DNA of 14,209 nucleotides from Accumulibacter sp. (GCA_031284185.1 JAITAJ010000044.1:1-14209); one strand, 5' to 3'; shown: positions 6,110-14,115, counted from the stretch's first letter. A program made the numbers and translations. The notes: generated from the sequence alone by a model not told the origin.

Positions 6110-8026
6110 ATGGGCGCCAACAAGGAAACCCTGGGCTTTCAGGCCGAAGTCAAGCAACTGCTCAATCTGATGATCCACTCGCTGTACAGCAACAAGGAAA
6201 TCTTTCTGCGCGAATTGGTCTCCAATGCCTCCGACGCCTGCGACCGGCTGCGTTTCGAGGCGCTGAACGATCCGGCGCTCTACGGCGGCGACGCGGAGCT
6301 GAAGATTCGTCTTTCCTTCGACAAGGAGGCGCGCACGCTGACCGTTTCCGACAACGGCATCGGCCTCTCCCGTGACGAAGCCGTCGAGCACTTGGGAACC
6401 ATCGCCAAGTCCGGCACGCGCGAATTCTTTTCGTCCCTGACCGGCGACCAGACCAAGGACGCGCACCTGATCGGCCAGTTCGGCGTTGGTTTCTATTCCT
6501 CGTACATCGTCGCCGACAAGGTGACGGTGGTCTCGCGCCGCGCCGGTGTCGAAGCCGGACAGGCGGTCCGATGGGAATCTTCGGGCGAGGGCGAGTTCTC
6601 GGTCGAGCCGGTCGAAAAGGCCGGGCGCGGTACCGATGTCATCCTGCATCTGCGCGATGAAGAGGATGAATTCCTGTCGGGCTGGAAGCTCAGGCAGATC
6701 GTGCGCAAGTATTCCGACCACATCACCCTGCCGATCCTGATGAAGAAAGAGAAGTGGGATGAGGAAAAGAAGGAACAGGTGCTCACCGACGAGGACGAGA
6801 CGGTCAATCAGGCGTCGGCCCTGTGGGCGCGGCCGAAATCGGAAATCACCGAGGAGCAGTACAAGGAATTCTACAAGCACGTCGCGCACGACTTCGAGGA
6901 CCCGCTGGCCTACGCGCATGCCCGGGTCGAGGGCAGGCAGGAATACACGCAGCTCCTGTACGTTCCGCAGCGCGCGCCGTTCGACCTGTGGGATCGCCAG
7001 GCGCGTCACGGCATCAAGCTCTACGTGCGTCGCGTGTTCATCATGGACGACGCGGAACAGTTGATGCCGCTGTACTTGCGTTTCGTCCGCGGCGTGGTCG
7101 ATTCCAACGATCTGCCGCTCAACGTCTCGCGTGAGATATTGCAAAAATCGAAGGATATCGAAACGATTCGCGGCGGTTGCGTGAAAAAGGTGCTGTCGAT
7201 GCTCGAGGGCTTGGCCGACAGCGAGGAGGCGGCCGAAAAGGAAAAGTATGGAAAATTCTGGACCGAGTTCGGGCGTGTCCTGAAGGAGGGCATCGGCGAG
7301 GATTCCGCCAACAAGGAACGCATCGCCAGATTGCTGCGTTTCGCTTCGACGCACAGTGACGCGCCGGAGGAAACCGTGTCGCTCTCCGACTACGTTTCGC
7401 GCATGAAGGAAGGCCAGGAAAAGATTTACTACGTGACCGCGGAAACCTTTACCGCCGCCCGGAACAGTCCGCATCTCGAAATTTTCCGCAAGAAGGGCAT
7501 CGAGGTTCTGCTGCTCTCCGATCGCGTCGACGAATGGGTGACCGGCCATCTGACCGAGTTCGACGGTAAATCGCTGCAATCCGTGGCCAAGGGGGGGCTC
7601 GATCTCGGCAAGCTGGAAGACGAAGCGGAGAAGAAGGAAGCCAGGGAGGCCGCCGACGAGTACAAGGATCTGATCGAAAAGATCAAGACCGCTCTCGGTG
7701 AAGAGGTAAAAGACGTGCGCGTCACGCATCGCCTGACCGATTCGCCGTCGTGTGTCGTCGCCGACGAGCACGACATGGGCGGCAATCTGGCGCGCATCCT
7801 CAAGGCCGCCGGGCAGAAGGCGCCGGAGATGAAGCCGATTCTTGAGATCAATCCCAGGCATCCGGTCGTGCAGCGTCTCAAGTACGAGGAGAGCCGTTTT
7901 GCCGACTGGTCCCGTCTCCTGCTCGAGCAGGCCATGCTGGCCGAAGGCGGCGCGCTCGACGATCCGGCTGGCTTCGTCAGGCGCGTCAACGACCTGATGC
8001 TGGCGCTGGCGCTGTCGGGGAAATGA
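6110..8026 (+). CDS. htpG: Molecular chaperone HtpG (bacterial Hsp90)
   Basis: ATP-dependent cytosolic chaperone of the Hsp90 family, which remodels and helps refold client proteins during heat stress. The 638 residues match the usual length. The N-terminal GHKL ATPase domain has [14 protein letters not shown] (catalytic Glu35, Mg-binding Asn39), DNGIGLS (Asp81, adenine contact), LGTIAKSGT and [11 protein letters not shown] (from Gly122). The middle domain has the [11 protein letters not shown] segment with the ATP-contacting Arg341. The C-terminal dimerisation domain includes [16 protein letters not shown]. The ATG at 6110 is supported by GGAG at 6099-6102 with 7-nt spacing; the frame stays open back to 5636 but runs over the metallophosphoesterase 3' end and is not coding. 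The gene lies behind a sigma32 promoter and overlaps the next gene by 4 nt. Confidence 0.98.
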   Translation: MGANKETLGFQAEVKQLLNLMIHSLYSNKEIFLRELVSNASDACDRLRFEALNDPALYGGDAELKIRLSFDKEARTLTVSDNGIGLSRDEAVEHLGTIAKSGTREFFSSLTGDQTKDAHLIGQFGVGFYSSYIVADKVTVVSRRAGVEAGQAVRWESSGEGEFSVEPVEKAGRGTDVILHLRDEEDEFLSGWKLRQIVRKYSDHITLPILMKKEKWDEEKKEQVLTDEDETVNQASALWARPKSEITEEQYKEFYKHVAHDFEDPLAYAHARVEGRQEYTQLLYVPQRAPFDLWDRQARHGIKLYVRRVFIMDDAEQLMPLYLRFVRGVVDSNDLPLNVSREILQKSKDIETIRGGCVKKVLSMLEGLADSEEAAEKEKYGKFWTEFGRVLKEGIGEDSANKERIARLLRFASTHSDAPEETVSLSDYVSRMKEGQEKIYYVTAETFTAARNSPHLEIFRKKGIEVLLLSDRVDEWVTGHLTEFDGKSLQSVAKGGLDLGKLEDEAEKKEAREAADEYKDLIEKIKTALGEEVKDVRVTHRLTDSPSCVVADEHDMGGNLARILKAAGQKAPEMKPILEINPRHPVVQRLKYEESRFADWSRLLLEQAMLAEGGALDDPAGFVRRVNDLMLALALSGK

Positions 8027-8607
8027 CCGGAGAGACGAAGACGGAAGGCGGAGGAGCGCGTCGTTTGCGGCGTGGAGCGTCGGGAGACGGGCGCTCTTCC
8101 GTCCTCGATCCTCGGTTTCCCGAGCTGCTCATCGGTCTTCCGCCCATCCTCGATGCCGGGATCGGGACGCTGATCCTCGGCAGCTTTCCGTCGCCCGCCT
8201 CGCTTGCCGCGCAGCACTACTATGCGCACCGGCAGAACCAGTTCTGGCGGGTGATGGCGGAAGTGCTCGGTGAACCGCTGACGGAACGCGATTACGCGCA
8301 GAAGCGGCATTGTCTGCTGCGGCATGGCGTGGGCGTATGGGACGTTTACCGTGCCTGTCGGCGTGAAGGCGCGCTCGATTCGGCGATCGAAGCGGCGGAG
8401 CCGAACGATTTTTCCCTGCTCGAAGAAAAGGCGCCGCGCCTCTCGCGCGTCTTCTTCAATGGTCAGGTTTCGGGCCGGTTCGCGCGCGAGTTCGACGCGC
8501 GTGGCTATGCAACGCGCATCCTGCCGTCGACCAGTCCCGCCTACACCCTGGCCTTCACGCGCAAGGTCGCGGCCTGGAGTGAAGCGTTTCAGAAGACAGC
8601 GGTTTGA
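8023..8607 (+). CDS. DNA-deoxyinosine (hypoxanthine) glycosylase, uracil-DNA glycosylase superfamily
   Basis: Probable base-excision repair enzyme that removes hypoxanthine, and possibly uracil, formed by deamination. The 194 residues carry family 6 UDG/HDG-like features: [22 protein letters not shown] (about 50-71) with NQFW (72-75, Asn72 being the candidate catalytic residue), [19 protein letters not shown] (102-120), VFFNG (143-147) and LPSTSPAYT (168-176). The first 35 or so residues are charged and low in complexity, so the true N-terminus could be shorter, but no better start codon is evident. The ATG shares ATGA with the htpG stop, which implies coupled translation and heat-shock co-expression. 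The last residues (FQKTAV) and the TGA come from repeat locus C. The exact substrate range is not determined from sequence. Confidence 0.87.
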   Translation: MTGETKTEGGGARRLRRGASGDGRSSVLDPRFPELLIGLPPILDAGIGTLILGSFPSPASLAAQHYYAHRQNQFWRVMAEVLGEPLTERDYAQKRHCLLRHGVGVWDVYRACRREGALDSAIEAAEPNDFSLLEEKAPRLSRVFFNGQVSGRFAREFDARGYATRILPSTSPAYTLAFTRKVAAWSEAFQKTAV

Positions 8608-8658
8608 GAGGACAGAAGACAGATCGGCTTGCGGCGCTTCGCGCCGGGCGAGTGAGGG

Positions 8659-8679
8659 AAAACCGAGCGCTGGGTTTTT
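8659..8679. terminator. Central palindrome of unit C1
   Basis: AAAACCGAGC pairs with GCTGGGTTTT with a single G-G mismatch and is followed by another T. It is the first core after the glycosylase gene stop at 8607 and could terminate the htpG operon. The function is inferred from shape and position. Confidence 0.45.
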
Positions 8680-8779
8680 CGTTCATTACTCGGCGCGAAG
8701 CGCCCAAGCCGATCTGTCTTCTGTCCTCTCGAATTTCTGTCTTCTGGAATCCTCTGGAATCGCGCCGGGCGAGTGAGGG

Positions 8780-8800
8780 AAAACCGAGCGCTGGGTTTTT
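8780..8800. terminator. Central palindrome of unit C2
   Basis: The sequence is the same as C1, including the single G-G mismatch. Sharing the mismatch suggests that C1 and C2 arose by recent tandem duplication. Confidence 0.42.
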
Positions 8801-8914
8801 CGTTCACTACTCGGCGCGAAGCGCCCAAGTCAATCTGTCTTCTGTCCTCTCGAATTTCTGTCCTCTGGAATCCTCTGGAATCTGTCTTCTGGAATCGCGC
8901 CGGGCGAGTGAGGG

Positions 8915-8935
8915 AAAACCGAGCGCCCGGTTTTT
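8915..8935. terminator. Central palindrome of unit C3
   Basis: AAAACCG (8915-8921) and CGGTTTT (8928-8934) pair perfectly around loop AGCGCC, with one more T. It is the core nearest the minus-strand cyclo-ligase stop at 8985 and is its likeliest terminator. The loop is identical to that of A1. Confidence 0.48.
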
Positions 8936-8984
8936 CGTTCATTACTCGGCGCGAAGCGCCCAAGCCAATCTGTCTTCTGTCCTC

Positions 8985-9620
8985 TCAAACCTCTGTCCTC
9001 TGAACCGTGCCGAAGGTGAGGACGCCGTTCTCGGTGATCACGGCGTCGAGACGTTCGTCATGCGGTTCGGGGTGGATGCTGTCTACCCGACTCAGCTCGA
9101 AACCGACGCCGACGGCCAGCGGCCGGGGACGCAGTCCGGCCAGCGTGCGGTCGAAGTAGCCGCCGCCGTAGCCGAGCCGGAAACCGGCGGCATCGAAGGC
9201 AAGCAGCGGAATCAGCAGGGCCTGTGGCTGCAAGAAAGCGCCGGCCGCCGGTATGGGGATGCCGTAACGATCCGCCACCATTGCCATGTCCGGCAGCCAG
9301 GGGCGAAAGGCGAGCGCGGCGCCGGAATCGTCGATCACCGGCAGGAGCGCGGCGAACGCCGCGTGACCGGACGAGCGCCAGGCTTCGAGCACGGGACGCA
9401 GATCCGGTTCCTTGTTCATCGGCCAATAGAAGCCGACCCGCAAGGCGGCAAGTTGCGCGAAGTTCGCCCGCAGATGCCGGCGGATCGCCTGCGAGCGCCG
9501 CGCGTAACCCTCCTCGCTCAGGGCGCTGCGGCGCGCGATGGCATCCCGCCGCAGCGCGGCTCGAACGGCGGAGTCGCCGCCGGGACGAGCTCGTCGTTCG
9601 GCGGCTGGGTCGGTTCGCAT
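8985..9620 (-). CDS. ygfA: 5-formyltetrahydrofolate cyclo-ligase (5,10-methenyl-THF synthetase)
   Basis: Converts 5-formyltetrahydrofolate to 5,10-methenyltetrahydrofolate with ATP, a cytosolic salvage step of one-carbon metabolism. The 211 residues show an N-terminal basic helix (VRAALRRDAIARRSALS, 19-35), the substrate segment FYWPMNKEPDLRPV (64-77), YGIPIPA (119-125), the diagnostic nucleotide-binding segment AFDAAGFRLGYGGGYFDR (141-158), and HPEPHDERLDAVITENG near the end. The ATG at 9620 gives the family's usual size; the frame is open further upstream but that part overlaps the divergent slt gene. No clear ribosome site precedes the ATG. It is divergent from slt with only 43 bp between starts, and no 6S RNA-like sequence, often next to this gene in proteobacteria, is visible there. 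The last residues (QRTEV) and TGA lie in repeat locus C. Confidence 0.93.
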   Translation of the reverse strand: MRTDPAAERRARPGGDSAVRAALRRDAIARRSALSEEGYARRSQAIRRHLRANFAQLAALRVGFYWPMNKEPDLRPVLEAWRSSGHAAFAALLPVIDDSGAALAFRPWLPDMAMVADRYGIPIPAAGAFLQPQALLIPLLAFDAAGFRLGYGGGYFDRTLAGLRPRPLAVGVGFELSRVDSIHPEPHDERLDAVITENGVLTFGTVQRTEV

Positions 9621-9624
9621 GTGA

Positions 9625-9661
9625 TATGCTGGAAAATTCGTGTTTACGATGCTCCAGCATA
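9625..9661. promoter_or_regulatory. Inverted repeat between the divergent ygfA and slt genes
   Basis: TATGCTGG (9625-9632) and CCAGCATA (9654-9661) are perfect inverted 8-bp arms separated by 21 bp. They occupy most of the 43 bp between the two start codons and overlap any promoter there. An operator or a leader hairpin for slt are both possible. An 8-bp match of this kind could also be chance. Confidence 0.35.
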
Positions 9662-9663
9662 CC

Positions 9664-11586
9664 ATGAAGCTCCGTTTCGCCGCCCTGCTCGCCCTGCTGT
9701 TCTGTCTGCGTCCGGCCACCGCCGAACCCTGGGACGACCGGCTCCTTGCCGCCCGGGATGCCGCGCGAACGGGTGATCGCGCGCGGCTCGAACGTCTGGC
9801 TACCGAGCTGCGGGGACATGAACTGGCGGCCTATGCTGATTACTGGCGGCTGCAACTGGACTCGAAGAACGACCTCGATCCGGCGGCGGTGATCGCCTTT
9901 CTGGCCGACAACGAGGGTAGCTGCCTCGCCGAGAAAGTGCGCGGCGACTGGCTCAGGCAGTTGGGCAAGCAGCGGCAATGGCACGTTTTCGACGCCGAAT
10001 ATCCCGCGTTGACGCAGCCGGATCAGGAACTCGTCTGCTACGCGCTGCAAAGCCGGCTTGCGCGCGGCGACGACAGCGCGCTCGACGAGGCCATGCCGCT
10101 CTGGTTGAAACTGACCGAACCCGAGGAATCCTGCCATCCGGTGCTGGAGGCGCTGGTCATCGAAAAGCGCGTGTGGGCCGACGATGTGTGGGCGCGCATT
10201 CGCCGGCAGGTGGAGAGCAATCGTCTGACCGGCGCGCGCTACAGCATGAGCTATCTGCCACAGAGTCAGACGCCGGACGCCCGGACGGCGTTGGCAGTAA
10301 TCAACTCGCCGATGCCCTGGCTGAGCAAAACCAGGCTGTCGGACAGCCGTATGCACCGCGAACTCGCCGCGCTGGCCATTGCGCGCATTGCCCGCAACGA
10401 TCCGGGCGTGGCCGCCGAACACCTGGAGAGGCTGGATGAGTACCTTCAAGCCGGCGAGAAAGAGTGGGCCTGGAGCCAGATCGCCTGGCAGGCCGCGCTG
10501 CGGCACATGGACGAAGCGCTCGACTGGTATGCCCGGGCCGGCGACGCGCCGATGTCCGACGACGTGGCGCAATGGCGCGCGCGCGCGGCCTTGCGCGCGC
10601 AGGATTGGGACACGGTTCGTTCGGCGATCGAAAAGATGCCGCCATCGCTATCCGAACAGCCGGTCTGGATCCATTGGCTGGGCCGCGCCTATCAGGCCGG
10701 CGGCCACACCGAGGAGGCCAGGGCGTTGTTTGCCCGCATCGCCGGACAGGCGAATTTCTACGGCAATCTCGCCGACGAGGAATTGGGACGGACGATCGCG
10801 CTTCCGCCCCAGGCCACGCCGGCGACGGCCGCCGAGTTGTCGAATGCCGCGGCCAACGGATCGATCCGCCGCGCGCTCTCGTTGTTCCGGCTGGACCTGC
10901 GTACCGAGGGAGTGCGCGAATGGAACTGGGCCTTGCGCGGCATGAGCGACCGCGAACTCCTGGCCGCGTCGGTCGTGGCCGAGCGGGCCGGCGTCTATGA
11001 TCGCGCGATCGCCACCGCCGACCGCACGCGCGAGGAACACGATTACGCGCTGCGTTATCTGGCGCCCTTCAGCGAGCAGGTCCGTTCCGCCGCCCGTGAG
11101 CAGTCCCTGGACGATGCCTGGGTTTACGGCCTGATGCGGCAGGAAAGCCGCTTCGTGCTCAGCGCCCGCTCGTCGGCGGGCGCGTCGGGACTCATGCAGT
11201 TGATGCCGGCAACCGCGCGTTGGGTGGCGGCCAGGATCGGGCTGAAAAACTTTCAGCCGAACCGGGTCAACGACACCAAGACCAATCTGCTGTTGGGGAC
11301 CAGCTATATGCGCATGATCATGGAGCGTCTCGACAATCATCCCGTGCTGGCCTCGGCCGGCTACAACGCCGGACCGGGACGGGCGCGCAAGTGGCAGCCC
11401 CGGCGTCCGCTGGAAGGCGCGGTCTATGCCGAGACGATCCCGTTCAACGAGACGCGCAATTACGTCAAGAAGGTCATGAGCAACACCGTCTATTATTCGG
11501 CGCTGTTCGGCCAGCCGCGTTCGATCAAGCGCTGGCTGGGCACCGTCGGGCCGCGCTCCGACGCGAAGACCGAGGAATTGCCCTGA
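9664..11586 (+). CDS. slt: Soluble lytic murein transglycosylase
   Basis: Periplasmic enzyme that cleaves the MurNAc-GlcNAc bond of peptidoglycan with formation of 1,6-anhydroMurNAc, acting in cell-wall turnover. The 640 residues, close to the 645 of E. coli Slt70, start with a signal peptide (MKLRF, a Leu/Ala-rich core, ATA then EPW). A long helical superhelix region rich in paired helices spans about 25-460. The C-terminal SLT domain has VYGLMRQESRF (catalytic Glu494), GASGLMQLMPATARWVA, SAGYNAGPGRARKW and IPFNETRNYVKKVMSN. ATG 9664 is preferred because the signal peptide begins there; GTG 9640 (GGAAA at 9631-9635) and ATG 9649 are in frame and would add 8 or 5 residues. It is divergent from ygfA. 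Confidence 0.94.
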   Translation: MKLRFAALLALLFCLRPATAEPWDDRLLAARDAARTGDRARLERLATELRGHELAAYADYWRLQLDSKNDLDPAAVIAFLADNEGSCLAEKVRGDWLRQLGKQRQWHVFDAEYPALTQPDQELVCYALQSRLARGDDSALDEAMPLWLKLTEPEESCHPVLEALVIEKRVWADDVWARIRRQVESNRLTGARYSMSYLPQSQTPDARTALAVINSPMPWLSKTRLSDSRMHRELAALAIARIARNDPGVAAEHLERLDEYLQAGEKEWAWSQIAWQAALRHMDEALDWYARAGDAPMSDDVAQWRARAALRAQDWDTVRSAIEKMPPSLSEQPVWIHWLGRAYQAGGHTEEARALFARIAGQANFYGNLADEELGRTIALPPQATPATAAELSNAAANGSIRRALSLFRLDLRTEGVREWNWALRGMSDRELLAASVVAERAGVYDRAIATADRTREEHDYALRYLAPFSEQVRSAAREQSLDDAWVYGLMRQESRFVLSARSSAGASGLMQLMPATARWVAARIGLKNFQPNRVNDTKTNLLLGTSYMRMIMERLDNHPVLASAGYNAGPGRARKWQPRRPLEGAVYAETIPFNETRNYVKKVMSNTVYYSALFGQPRSIKRWLGTVGPRSDAKTEELP

Positions 11587-11898
11587 GATCCGGGCCGGGG
11601 ATTTCTTCGGCAGGCATTTTTGTACACAGACTGGCGCGACCTGGAGTAATATTCGGGAACTGGGCGGTTTGGAGGACGATCTCCCGAGGTCTACACCTTG
11701 CGGCGACTCGTGAAATATGGAAGCCTTGTCGATCCAAGCCGGTCTTCGCCGGAACCGCCGACGAACCGCCGACGAACCGTCGACATTGCCGGACATTCGC
11801 GTTCGCCGCGGGAAGCGGGCCAGTCAAGAGAAACGATCGTTCCCATCCGTCCAGCAGCCGGCCATCATCACATACACATTGCTACAGAGAGATTTTCC
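11587..11898. other. Intergenic region between slt and the GST gene, no gene seen
   Basis: These 312 bp contain no convincing coding sequence, tRNA or copy of the palindromic repeat. The frame of the downstream gene is open from 11698, but the translation is Arg/Pro-rich and unlike glutathione transferases. A short direct repeat (GACGAACCG twice, 11760-11779) is present. A TAATAT (11647-11652) preceded by TTGTAC (11620-11625) is promoter-like, but the 21-bp spacer is too long for a normal sigma70 promoter. The GST promoter is therefore not identified. Confidence 0.5.
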
Positions 11899-12519
11899 AT
11901 GTTCAAACTTATCATCGGCAATCACAACTATTCCTCGTGGAGTCTGCGTCCCTGGTTGGCGGCAAAGCAGGCCGGCCTGTCGTTCGAGGAAATATCGATT
12001 CCCCCGCGCCAGTCTCCGACCAAGGCGGACGTCCTCAAATATTCGCCATCCGGCAAGGTGCCCTGCCTGGTCGACGGCGAGATGATCGTCTGGGAATCGC
12101 TGTCCATCTGTGAGTATCTGGCCGAAAAGGCGCCCTCGCTGTGGCCGTCCGACGAGAAGGCGCGCGCCGAGGCTCGTTCCATCGCCTGCGAAATTCATTT
12201 CGGATTCAACGCCATGCGTCAGGGTATGCCCTTCGACGTCCGCGCCTCGCTGCCGTTTCTGGAACCGTCGGTGGAAGTCAAGGCCGACGTGGCGCGCATC
12301 ATTTCCATATGGGAGAGTTGCAGGCGGCGCCATGGCGGCGAAGGTCCCTTCCTGTTCGGACATTTCACCAACGCCGACGCCATATACGCGCCCGCCGTCT
12401 TCCGCTTTCTGACCTACCACGTCGAGTTGCCGGAAGAATCGCGCAAGTGGGTGGAAACCATGGCCGCCTTGCCGGCGATGCAGGAGTGGCGCGAGGCGTC
12501 CATCGCCGAAGCGAGTTGA
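11899..12519 (+). CDS. Glutathione S-transferase family protein
   Basis: Cytosolic glutathione transferase-like protein of 206 residues. The N-terminal thioredoxin-like domain (about 1-78) has NYSSWSLRPWLA (10-21, with Ser12/Ser13 as candidate glutathione-activating residues), SGKVPCLVDG (51-60, with cis-Pro55) and ESLSICEYLAE (66-76, Glu66-Ser67 binding the glutathione glutamyl group). An all-helical C-terminal domain follows, including FLFGHFTNADAIYAPAVFRF with the N-capping-box-like region of GST folds. The SSWSLR start is typical of a bacterial GST subgroup of unknown physiological substrate. The ATG at 11899 is preceded by AGAGAG (11886-11891). cca starts 18 bp after the stop, so the two probably form an operon. 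Confidence 0.9.
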   Translation: MFKLIIGNHNYSSWSLRPWLAAKQAGLSFEEISIPPRQSPTKADVLKYSPSGKVPCLVDGEMIVWESLSICEYLAEKAPSLWPSDEKARAEARSIACEIHFGFNAMRQGMPFDVRASLPFLEPSVEVKADVARIISIWESCRRRHGGEGPFLFGHFTNADAIYAPAVFRFLTYHVELPEESRKWVETMAALPAMQEWREASIAEAS

Positions 12520-12537
12520 GCGGCGCGGTTCCGGGCC

Positions 12538-13779
12538 ATGCGGATTTTCTCGGTGGGCGGAGCGGTACGCGACGAACTGCTCGGCCTGCCGGTTCAGGAT
12601 CGTGATTTCGTGGTCGTCGGCGCCTCGCCCGAGATGATGCTGGCGCGCGGCTTCCAGCCGGTCGGCAAGGATTTTCCCGTCTTCCTGCATCCCGTCACGC
12701 GCGAGGAATACGCGCTCGCCCGCACCGAGCGCAAGGCGGGTCACGGCTACAAGGGCTTCACTTTTCACGCCTCGCCGGAGGTCACGCTGGAAGAGGATCT
12801 GGCGCGCCGGGACCTGACGATCAATGCCATTGCCCGCTCGCGGGAGGGGACGCTGATCGACCCTTTCGGCGGGGTCGCCGACCTCGAGGCGCGTCTCTTG
12901 CGCCATGCCGGTCCGGCCTTCGTCGAGGATCCGGTGCGTATCCTGCGCGTCGCGCGTTTTGCCGCGCGCTTCATCGATTTTTCCATCGCTCCGGAGACGA
13001 TGGCCTTGATGCGGCGGATGGTGGAAAGCGGCGAGGCGGATCACTTGGTCCCCGAGCGCATCTGGCAGGAGCTTGCTCGTGGACTGATGGAGGCGGTGCC
13101 CTCGCGCATGATCCGAACGCTACGCGAATGTGGCGCGCTGGGCCGCATCCTGCCGGCGCTCGACCGCTTGTTCGGCGTGCCGCAGCGGGCGGACTACCAC
13201 CCCGAGATCGACACCGGGGTACACGTGCTGATGGCGCTGGACTGCGCGGCGCGGCAAGGCTTCGTCCTGCCGGTCCGTTTCGCCGTGCTGCTGCACGATC
13301 TTGGCAAGGGGCTGACGCCGGCAGCCGATCTGCCGCGCCATCCCGGTCACGAAGCGCGCGGCGTCGTTCTGGCGAAGGAAGCATGTGCCTGTCTGAAGGC
13401 GCCGGCGGAATGCCGCGATCTGGCCGTGCTGATGGCCGCTCATCACGGCGACATCCGGCGCGTGCCGGAGATGCGCGCGTCGGCAATCGTCCGTCTGCTG
13501 GAAAGAACGGATGCCCTGCGCCGTCCGCAGCGTTTCCGCCGGCTGCTGGAGGCATGCGATTGCGATTCCCGCGGGCGGCTCGGCCAGGAAGACAAACCCG
13601 TTCCCGCCCAGGAGGTGTTTCCGGCGGCGCTGGAAGCCGCCCGTTCGGTCGACGCCGCGGCGATCGCGCGCGCCTGCGCGCGCGAAAAGGACATCCCCGG
13701 ACGTCTGCACGCCGCGCGCGCGGCGGCGGTCGCGGCAAGGCTCGGACACACGGAATCAGAGGACAGTTTCAGAAGATAG
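12538..13779 (+). CDS. cca: Multifunctional CCA protein (tRNA nucleotidyltransferase)
   Basis: Adds or repairs the 3'-terminal CCA of tRNAs from CTP and ATP without a template. It carries the HD domain linked in E. coli to phosphatase and 2',3'-cyclic phosphodiesterase activities. The 413 residues match the class II long bacterial form (E. coli 412). Seen are GGAVRDELLG (7-16), catalytic DRD (Asp21, Asp23), RTERKAGHGYKGF, EEDLARRDLTINAIA, DPFGGVADLEARLLRH, FVEDPVRILRVARFAARF, and the HD domain with HPEIDTGVHVLMALD, HDLGKG (His253, Asp254) and PGHEARGV. The ribosome site is weak, so it may be coupled to the GST gene 18 bp upstream. The last residues (about TESEDSFRR) and the TAG come from repeat locus D. 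The final 94 bp or so before the repeat recur in inverted form at the window's right edge. Confidence 0.96.
   Translation: MRIFSVGGAVRDELLGLPVQDRDFVVVGASPEMMLARGFQPVGKDFPVFLHPVTREEYALARTERKAGHGYKGFTFHASPEVTLEEDLARRDLTINAIARSREGTLIDPFGGVADLEARLLRHAGPAFVEDPVRILRVARFAARFIDFSIAPETMALMRRMVESGEADHLVPERIWQELARGLMEAVPSRMIRTLRECGALGRILPALDRLFGVPQRADYHPEIDTGVHVLMALDCAARQGFVLPVRFAVLLHDLGKGLTPAADLPRHPGHEARGVVLAKEACACLKAPAECRDLAVLMAAHHGDIRRVPEMRASAIVRLLERTDALRRPQRFRRLLEACDCDSRGRLGQEDKPVPAQEVFPAALEAARSVDAAAIARACAREKDIPGRLHAARAAAVAARLGHTESEDSFRR
13673..13766 (+). repeat. Left arm of a 94-bp perfect inverted repeat (cca 3' end)
   Basis: This stretch, the last part of cca up to the first heptad of locus D, is identical base for base to the reverse complement of 14116-14209. 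Identity stops at 13766/14116, inside the heptads. The other limit is set by the window edge, so 94 bp is a minimum. Confidence 0.97.
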
Positions 13780-13833
13780 AGGATAGGGGACAGAAGACAG
13801 ATGAGCTTGCGGCGCTGTCGCGCCGGATAAGAT

Positions 13834-13862
13834 GGAAAAACCTATCGCCGCTCGGTTTTTCC
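13834..13862. terminator. Central palindrome of unit D1, terminator for cca
   Basis: GGAAAAACC (13834-13842) and GGTTTTTCC (13854-13862) form a perfect 9-bp stem with an 11-nt loop that differs from all other copies. It lies 54 nt after the cca stop. The stem contains the A and T runs, so it is a weaker terminator design than B1. Confidence 0.4.
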
Positions 13863-13972
13863 TCCCTCACCCGGCGCAACAGCGCCGCAAACCAGAGGAC
13901 AGTTTCAGAGGACAGCTATTTGAGAGGACAGAAGACAGATGAGTATGCGGCGCTGTCGCGCCGGGGGAGGGA

Positions 13973-13998
13973 GGAAAAACCGAGCGTTGGGTTTGTCC
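13973..13998. terminator. Central palindrome of unit D2
   Basis: GGAAAAACC (13973-13981) pairs with GGTTTGTCC (13990-13998) with one A-G mismatch. It is in opposite orientation to D1, judged from the flanking asymmetric sequences. The T run is broken by G, so termination to the right would be weak. Confidence 0.35.
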
Positions 13999-14115
13999 AT
14001 CTTATCCGGCGCGACAGCGCCGCAAGCTCATCTGTCTTCTGACTTCTGTCTTCTGTCTTCTGAAACTGTCCTCTCAAATAGCTGTCCTCTGAAACTGTCT
14101 TCTGTCCTCTCTCTT

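Larger units (their letters stand above)
8587..9006. repeat. Interspersed palindromic repeat, locus C (three tandem cores)
   Basis: The locus fills the gap between two convergent genes and supplies both of their 3' ends. Three cores start with the same GCGCCGGGCGAGTGAGGG at 8641, 8762 and 8897 (spacings of 121 and 135 bp). Each has an AAAACCGAGCG...GGTTTTT palindrome, then GGCGC-GAA-GCGCC, then TCTGTYY heptads with degenerate TCTGGAATC units. Only the first core has the full left arm (purine heptads and GGCGC-TTC-GCGCC). The second and third keep only GCGCC from the left hairpin, which suggests tandem duplication of a block lacking the left arm. Open frames running through it are repeat translations, not genes. 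Confidence 0.92.

Noticed and set aside
6086..7861. 591-codon open frame antisense to htpG
   Set aside because: Antisense shadow of a GC-rich conserved gene; composition is typical of non-coding frames and htpG is unmistakable on the other strand.
8587..9006. CRISPR array
   Set aside because: Repeats recur at 121 and 135 bp with related, not unique, sequence between them; there is no constant short repeat plus spacer pattern and no cas gene.
8604..9776. 390-codon open frame on the plus strand
   Set aside because: It runs through repeat locus C and then antisense to ygfA. The start is inside the repeat and the product is low-complexity and without a family.
9058..10572. 504-codon minus-strand open frame over ygfA and slt
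   Set aside because: It covers ygfA in another frame and slt antisense; no motifs, and two well-supported genes explain the region.
11620..11652. Sigma70 promoter TTGTAC/TAATAT for the GST gene
   Set aside because: The 21-bp spacer is outside the functional range, and the implied leader would be about 240 nt; kept only as a note in the intergenic entry.
13661..13722. Z-DNA or regulatory element in alternating CG runs at the cca 3' end
   Set aside because: The runs are Arg/Ala codons of a GC-rich gene, and similar ones occur in slt (about 10576-10600); nothing special is needed to explain them.
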